NCBI GenBank assembly: GCA_030782805.1
Contig: JARJPL010000512.1
Location: 1-64,000 of the forward strand
Direction of reading: 5' to 3'
Length of the DNA stretch: 64,000 bases
DNA from: Aschersonia sp. MBC 622
Taxonomy: Eukaryota > Ascomycota > Sordariomycetes > Hypocreales > Clavicipitaceae
Part shown: positions 58,764-64,000 of the stretch, one piece after another
Layout of the letters: every line of letters starts with the position of its first letter
How positions within the stretch are numbered: the stretch's first letter is position 1
Notes under the pieces: model-generated
What the model saw: only the letters and a program-made list of their open reading frames with translations
Database searches by the model: none
Told to the model about the DNA's origin: nothing
Made by a program: the position numbers and the translations under genes

Positions 58764-59730
58764 GATGGGCAGGGTGTGGCCGCCGCGAACATTTTTTCGT
58801 CGTCGCGAGGATGCAGGCAGTTCGAAAAGGGCGCTGTCGCGCGAGAGAATTGCTCCTGCTATATCAATTGAACAGACTCCATGGAAAATGCCGAGGAATA
58901 TTTCAGGCTTGACTGTTTTGGAACCCCAAGAAAGTTGTAAGCATGAGGTGCGAAAATTGCACAAAAAGTTGGTATGAATGAGGTCATGGGGCTGCTCAAG
59001 TCGCGATGTTACCCGCTGCTAGCGGCCCCAATTGCCGGACCCTATTATTCCATCTCCAAGCAGTGGAGGTGTCCATTGGCGTACATGATGTGAGCGTATT
59101 ATGTTCTTTGTTGATAATCAAGGAGTGATGTCAAAGGTGAATTTGAAAAGGCACACGTTGTTGCATGTAGGAGGAAAAGAATGTAGATTGGCGGCTGGCA
59201 ATGCAGCGGCTTTATTCTCTGGTCTTCCGCCAGCTGCCCCGTTTGCAGTCCTGCAATAAGCAGCCGTAGCTCCAGGTACCTACATAGGTGCGCACCGTGT
59301 CTTGGAATACTAATACAAAAACATTCTAATTGCTACAGCTGCTAGGTCTGGGAACGACAGACTAAATTTCTACTATTTTTTCGACCATTCGGCGTCGAGT
59401 TCAATGGTTTTCCGCATCCTCTTAATAACTTAGCGGACAGCTTCACAACGGCAAGACCCCACCAAAATCCGCGGCGACACAAGACCCCGAATCGCACGAC
59501 CGCCGCCGCCGGCCACCCGCCCCATCCACGTCTGTCCATTTATCACGAGCCGACATCACATCCCGTGCCAACCTCGTCGCCTCCTCTCCTCCGCTCAGTC
59601 ATTGACCTCTTTCCAACTCAATCAGCCATTCGTCTTTCAACTCCTCTCACTGGCGCACCGCTTTTCCGCGTAGGCGCAGGCCTACCTACCACCCACCCCT
59701 CCTCCCCTTACGAAAGCTTCCCGCTCAACG
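58764..59730. promoter_or_regulatory. Divergent promoter region, BRE4-like gene / AP-2 sigma
   Basis: 967 bp between start codons. It contains CAGGTACCTACATAGG near 59272, a member of the GTAGGTACCT palindrome class, and a strongly CT-rich leader before the AP-2 sigma ATG. No gene is recognised inside. Confidence 0.5.
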
Positions 59731-60228
59731 ATGCTCTCCTACATTCTCATTCAGAACCGACAGTCCGTCTCCTCTCTCTCTCCTAACAAATGTAGATTGT
59801 CACGCGCTAACCAAATCACCACCGACAGGGGCAAGACCCGTCTCGCTAAATGGTACGCCCCCTTCAGCGACGAGGAAAAGATAAAGGTCAAGGGCGAGGT
59901 CCACCGCCTCGTCGCGCCGCGCGACCAAAAGTATCAGTCCAACTTTGTCGAGTTTCGCAACCACAAAATCGTCTACCGCCGCTACGCTGGCCTCTTCTTC
60001 TGCGTCTGTGTCGACACAAACGACAACGAACTCGCCTACCTTGAGGCTATCCATTTCTTCGTCGAGGTCCTCGACGCCTTCTTCGGCAATGTCTCCGAGC
60101 TCGATCTCGTCTTCAACTTTTACAAAGTCTATGCCATTCTCGACGAGGTCTTCCTGGCCGGCGAGATAGAGGAGACGAGCAAGCAAGCCGTTCTGACCAG
60201 GCTCGAGCATTTAGACAAATTGGAATAA
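59731..60228 (+). CDS. AP-2 clathrin adaptor small subunit sigma
   Basis: Small chain of the plasma-membrane AP-2 adaptor, recognising dileucine cargo signals in endocytosis. Two exons, 59731-59762 and 59829-60228, with a 66-nt intron, give 143 aa, the typical sigma-2 length. The sequence is very strongly conserved: GKTRLAKWY, HRLVAPRDQKYQSNFVEF, KIVYRRYAGLFFC, LDAFFGNVSELDLVF and EIEETSKQ. The intron is in frame without stops, so an unspliced reading would add 22 residues after NRQ and disrupt the first strand; splicing restores the family sequence exactly. VSELDLVFNFYKVY and FVEFRNHKIVYRR distinguish sigma-2 from sigma-1 and sigma-3. Confidence 0.97.
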   Translation: MLSYILIQNRQSVSSLSPNKCRLSRANQITTDRGKTRLAKWYAPFSDEEKIKVKGEVHRLVAPRDQKYQSNFVEFRNHKIVYRRYAGLFFCVCVDTNDNELAYLEAIHFFVEVLDAFFGNVSELDLVFNFYKVYAILDEVFLAGEIEETSKQAVLTRLEHLDKLE

Positions 60229-60615
60229 ACAACCGGTCACTGGAAAGAACGCGATATTATAGGCAAAAACAACACCGCGGAAAATCTGCAAAATCGAAAG
60301 AGTAGCAGAACTTTGTTTTAATGGATCCATCGTGTCCTTACAGTACATACTCTACCGGCATATCTTGGAGTTGCGGCGTTTCGGAGTTGTGATCTGGCAC
60401 AGTCGCTATTCGAGGCGCTCATCTTTTCTACATTAACCCATCTCTTATTTTCATCTAATTCAGCTTAACAAACATTCCCAAGCTCGATCAAGTTATCCTC
60501 GAGTTGTAATCAAGTTTCACACACCGCTGTGCTGCCATGCTGCCCTTCGTATCTATTAAACACTACGCAGCAATCAGGCTCCAGGAGCCTTGCGTTGCAA
60601 TCTTCCGCTCATATC
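60229..60615. other. Convergent intergenic region
   Basis: 387 bp shared by the 3' ends of AP-2 sigma and the next minus-strand gene. Nothing else is seen. Confidence 0.45.
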
Positions 60616-62521
60616 CTAGACGAGTGGGTTAAATGGATCATATTCCTCCCATGCCCAGTATTCCTGCGGTTGGTTCGAGTTCGAGAAATCACCCCATGTG
60701 TCCAAAGCAATGTCACGACTCATTTGATGGACCCAGACATTCGGTCGTCTTCTGAATAAGCGTGTTACACCTGGATGGTATCCGATCAGGGGTTTGTAAG
60801 CGACTCGTTGTTGTAAAAGAACCGGATTCTGGGGCAACGGGCTGCTGTGCATCCTGGGGTAAGGCGCCACGCGAGCTCCAGGGTCGTTTGAGTTCAACGC
60901 ATGGTTCTGTGTCAAGTGCGGTAGATGATGCCGAGTAAAATGTGGATGGAAAGGCGCTTGATGTTGGACGTGAGATTGCGCTTGATGCTGGACGCTCTGC
61001 TGCGCTGGTAATGTCGGCGCACTGGGAATGCATGATTGATGTGGCTGCCTATCTTTCTTGTTATCAGGCTTGAGGATGCTCTTGGGCGTACCAAAGTGGC
61101 TCAAAGACACCTCTTTGGTAGCGCCATTTGCAAGAGAAGGAGGCTTCAATGGGAGTGGCGGATTGCTTAGTTTCGTCTGCACTACCGTAGAAGTAGCCTG
61201 TCTCGGGATCTCGACGACATATTCATCCTTACCGTGGTTAGCTTTAACTTGAACTTTGCAGTCTTTTCTTACCTCTTCCCAAGGAGAAAAACGCCCGCTT
61301 TCATCTTCATGCCGAAGTATAGAGCTGTGGTTTGACTGGGTATTGGCTTCAGCAGCGAGTGCAATAAATTTGGCGATGGAGGACTGTCCAGCCTTCGCAA
61401 CAGGGACATCTTTCGGCGGCTCTCTAGGCTTCTTCGAGGCCCCAGAAGCCTTTTTCTGAGACACTGAGGCGTTTTCATGCTTGATGAGCTGGTTCTGTAT
61501 ATTGTTGATCTGCCAGCTCTGCTTTTGCGTTTGCTTCTGTGTCGGTGGCGCGGGCGGCGCGATTGGGTGCCGAACCGATACAGCCCACGGCGGAGACATC
61601 GGCATTTTCTCCTCCACTTGGACTGGTCTTGGCCATCTATGGATCTGCGCAGCCGATGTGTTCTCATCACGTCGTTGGCTGTCTCTTGCCATATCCTGCC
61701 GCGGGCTCCAGTGCGAACCACCAACTGAAGGCCGCGAGACATTATCTCCTGATGCGTGTCAGTCTCAAACACTTCCAGGACGTCTAGTTTCACCTACGTC
61801 CAAAGTTAAAGCGAAAGCCTGATAGTCCCCTCGATGATTCACCCTCCTCTTGGGCGCGGCGTGCCGCGTTTTGAGACGAATGCGAGCGTAGGTCCTTATT
61901 ATCGGGAGACAGGGAGAGAAAGCCTTGCCGACTTGCATGTACGGACGGAGGGCAGACATGCACCGTCTGTCGAGACGGAGAGCCAGATAATATGGTCTGG
62001 CTAACATGGCTAGTCTTGTGCTTCTTTGAGGATGGCAATGGCGCCTCTTGACGGGTTGTCTTTTTGATTGCCTGTTTTTCATGACTGGCGCACTCCTGCA
62101 GCACAGCAATCTTGCGTTTGTGAAGAGTAGAAGTGGGAAACTGCATCGTGATCGATGAACCGATCTTGATCTGCAGTGCGCCAAGAGGCGAGCTTTCTGT
62201 TACCGACATTGGCCCAAGCATGACTTGGGCCTCTGTCCACGCAATGCGTGCCATCTCGCGGGTGCATCCAATGCCCCAAAGATACGCGCACCATTTCTCC
62301 ATGACTCGATGCAAATCATTGGGAGGCTCGTAAAATGCCTTTGCCCAAAGCCAGGCTACATAGATTGAAAGGGTGTTGCGTACCGTGAGCAGGTGCTGGG
62401 CACCCGCGAAGCGTTTCTCAATCGTCTCCTGCCTCATCTGGGCTAAATCACGAAGATTACGCAGCCCGCTGCAGCCAAGCTGACCGCGAGCGTTGATAAT
62501 CAAAACATCGAGGGGATCCAT
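60616..62521 (-). CDS. Hypothetical protein with conserved-looking N- and C-terminal segments
   Basis: I do not recognise the family. Two exons, 62521-61798 and 61748-60616, joined across a 49-nt intron (GTAGGT donor, CTGAC branch, CAG acceptor), give 618 aa. The ATG at 62521 is the first in frame; codons before it are non-ATG. The first 120 residues look folded and Trp/Leu-rich, with AWLWAKAFYEPPNDLHRVMEKW and WGIGCTREMARIAW. The middle is basic, Ser/Gln/Pro-rich and likely disordered, with short His-Gln repeats near residues 480-530. The C-terminus is again compact: RRRPNVWVHQMSRDIALDTW and PQEYWAWEEYDPFNPLV. No membrane segment or signal peptide. Function unknown; conserved ends around a disordered core suggest a scaffold or nuclear protein, but this is inference. 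Confidence 0.75.
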
Positions 62522-62907
62522 ATATAATCCGTTGCGGAGAGCCAACACACGTCGGAATGCAAATCGTGGCCGAATTGGCGGGTTGCGGCGGGCATCGGTA
62601 GTGGAAAGGGAAGGGGAAAAAGCAGAACATGGATTACTGGAGAACCAAAACTTGCTGTTTGCAGTTACTCGTCTTCTTTCCTTCTATGTAGGTAAGTAGC
62701 GGCCAGTTGCCAGCTGCCAAGTGCCAACAATCTGAAGTGAGCGTTTGCAGCCAGGATGGACCGAGACACTTGCGACTGCCAACCCATGCATACATGAATG
62801 GCGAGCTTGGTAGTCTCGATGAAACAAATATCGCTACGCAAAAAGTCCGTCTATGAAACTTGGAATACGGCCCTCGTAATAGCCCAATAACATCAAGAAT
62901 CCATCCA
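62522..62907. other. Intergenic between two minus-strand genes
   Basis: 386 bp; presumed promoter of the hypothetical gene plus the IST1 3' end. A TATGTAGGTAAGTA word lies near 62690. Confidence 0.45.
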
Positions 62908-63860
62908 TCACCGCTTCTTCAATGCCGCAAACCTCTGCTCCAGGTCAGATATGTCCGGGACAGAGCCCTCTGGCTCGTGCTTCTTGGTAGAGCTGCCTCT
63001 CCTCGCACTTGGCTTCAGCTCTATCGACCCCAATGTGACCTTGGGGTGCACATTGTCTGTCGTTGGTCGCGGCGGCGTCACTGTAAGCGGGCTTGCTGGG
63101 TCCTCCAAGTCTGCTGCCCTTCGTCTCGCGGGCGTTGCCACCTTGCCGTCGCCCCTGGCTAGCGACTTTTGCTCTGCCCCAATAGGTTGCTCGATGATCT
63201 TTTGCGCCTGCCCACCGGAAGGGCTCTCATCATCATCGTCTTCGTACTCTGGCGGCGGCGACGTCTTCTCGCGCTTCGGCCAGTCGACGCCGTATGCCCG
63301 CGCAATCTCCTCCAAATAGCCCTGCACGAGCTCTTTGCGCGGCGGCTCCACGCTCAGCTTCTTGACCACCTTCTCGTTGACCTTGTTTTCCGCATTATCC
63401 GTCGCCGCCAGCACAAACTCCTTGCCGTATTTTTCCGCTAGCAGCTGCCGCACCGTCGCAAGCTCCTTGATCTCCGTCTTGGGCGCCGCATAGATGATGC
63501 TCTGGATGGCCTCCTCCAGACCAGGGTCGACCTGTGGGGCCTCCATGAGGCCTGACCGTGCTAGCAGCAGTTCACAGTATAGTTCGAGCATCTCGTGCAG
63601 CTCGGTGATGATGTCGGATCGGATAATGTTCTCGACGCGGATCGTGGCCGAGTCGACTTTGCCGGACTCGAGGAGTTGCGCCATTGCGCGTCTTTGCGTC
63701 TTCCCCAACTGCTCATCGCGCTGCTGCACCATGCGTAGGCGCGCGATGGCCAGCTTTAGCTGGACCTTGACCTTTGTCTGTTGGGAAAGGCCTTGCAGTC
63801 AGTCATATCTGCCAACACACTGGGAGTCGCTCTTACCAGCCAGGTGGCCCCGGGAGCCAT
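62908..63860 (-). CDS. IST1-like ESCRT-III regulator
   Basis: IST1 binds Did2/CHMP1 and Vps4 and tunes ESCRT-III in multivesicular-body sorting and membrane scission. Two exons, 63860-63837 (24 nt) and 63777-62908, with a 59-nt intron, give 297 aa. The tiny first exon encodes MAPGATWL; joining it to TKVKVQLKLAIARLRMVQQRD restores the canonical start of the IST1 helical core. RRAMAQLLESGKVDSATIRVENIIRSD and ELYCELLLAR follow. The C-terminal half is Pro/Ser-rich and ends in a MIT-interacting motif of type 1, DLEQRFAALKKR, which would bind Vps4. Only 140 bp of promoter is in the window. Confidence 0.93.
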
Positions 63861-64000
63861 ATTTCGACGCCAGAGTTGTGAAGAATCTGAGGAGTCTTTT
63901 TTGTAGAAATAAAGCACTCGTGGTCTAAGGAATGATCTCTGGGATTTTGATGGAGAGCAACAGGCAGCAGTTTTGGAGTGGCAGTGTTGGAGTTGGGGTG

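Noticed and set aside
1..64000. CRISPR arrays, integrated virus, secondary-metabolite backbone genes, autonomous transposases
   Set aside because: None was recognisable in any frame, and no spaced direct-repeat array was seen.

Overview
The window looks like chromosomal DNA of a filamentous ascomycete (Pezizomycotina, probably Sordariomycetes and perhaps Hypocreales). Genes are broken by short introns, mostly 48-100 nt, with GTRNGT donors, CTRAC-type branch points and YAG acceptors. The protein set is fungal: kinesin-1 of 926 residues with an IAK tail, Zn2Cys6 regulators, a Dal5-type transporter, a BRE4-like membrane protein and a dispersed 5S rRNA gene. I cannot name the species. I rebuilt exon structures by eye from splice signals, reading frame and family motifs; no transcript data were available.

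Layout. 1-262 is an AT-rich element bounded by 30-bp inverted repeats. 0.6-8.6 kb holds the divergent pair INCENP/Sli15 (-) and condensin SMC2 (+). 8.9-10.9 kb is a membrane-anchored MOSC protein (-). 10.9-19.8 kb has no recognisable gene and lies upstream of a Zn2Cys6 regulator (+, 19.8-22.2 kb). 23.3-29.5 kb holds MOB3/phocein (-), the zinc chaperone ZNG1 (+) and CCR4-NOT subunit NOT2 (+). A 5S rRNA gene sits at 30.2 kb. Then come a CUE-domain ER protein, a J-domain protein and kinesin-1 (all +, 31.0-39.4 kb), and a multispanning membrane protein (-, 40.1-41.3 kb). 42.1-51.2 kb is a candidate metabolic group: Dal5-family transporter (-), Zn2Cys6 regulator (-) and 5-oxoprolinase (+). 51.7-64 kb holds PPM1/LCMT1, SPT3, a BRE4-like transporter, AP-2 sigma, an unrecognised protein and IST1.

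Most genes are single-copy housekeeping functions: chromosome segregation, transcription and mRNA decay, ESCRT and endocytosis, microtubule transport. The one group that looks like a pathway is transporter, regulator and 5-oxoprolinase, where the regulator and enzyme genes share a 558-bp divergent promoter. I found no secondary-metabolite cluster, CRISPR array or intact autonomous transposon. I did not find a clearly undescribed system. The best leads are the gene-free 9-kb stretch before the first regulator, the 5S gene, the 12-nt microexon in ZNG1, the GC-AG intron, the hairpin at the start of the kinesin coding sequence, and the oxoprolinase group.
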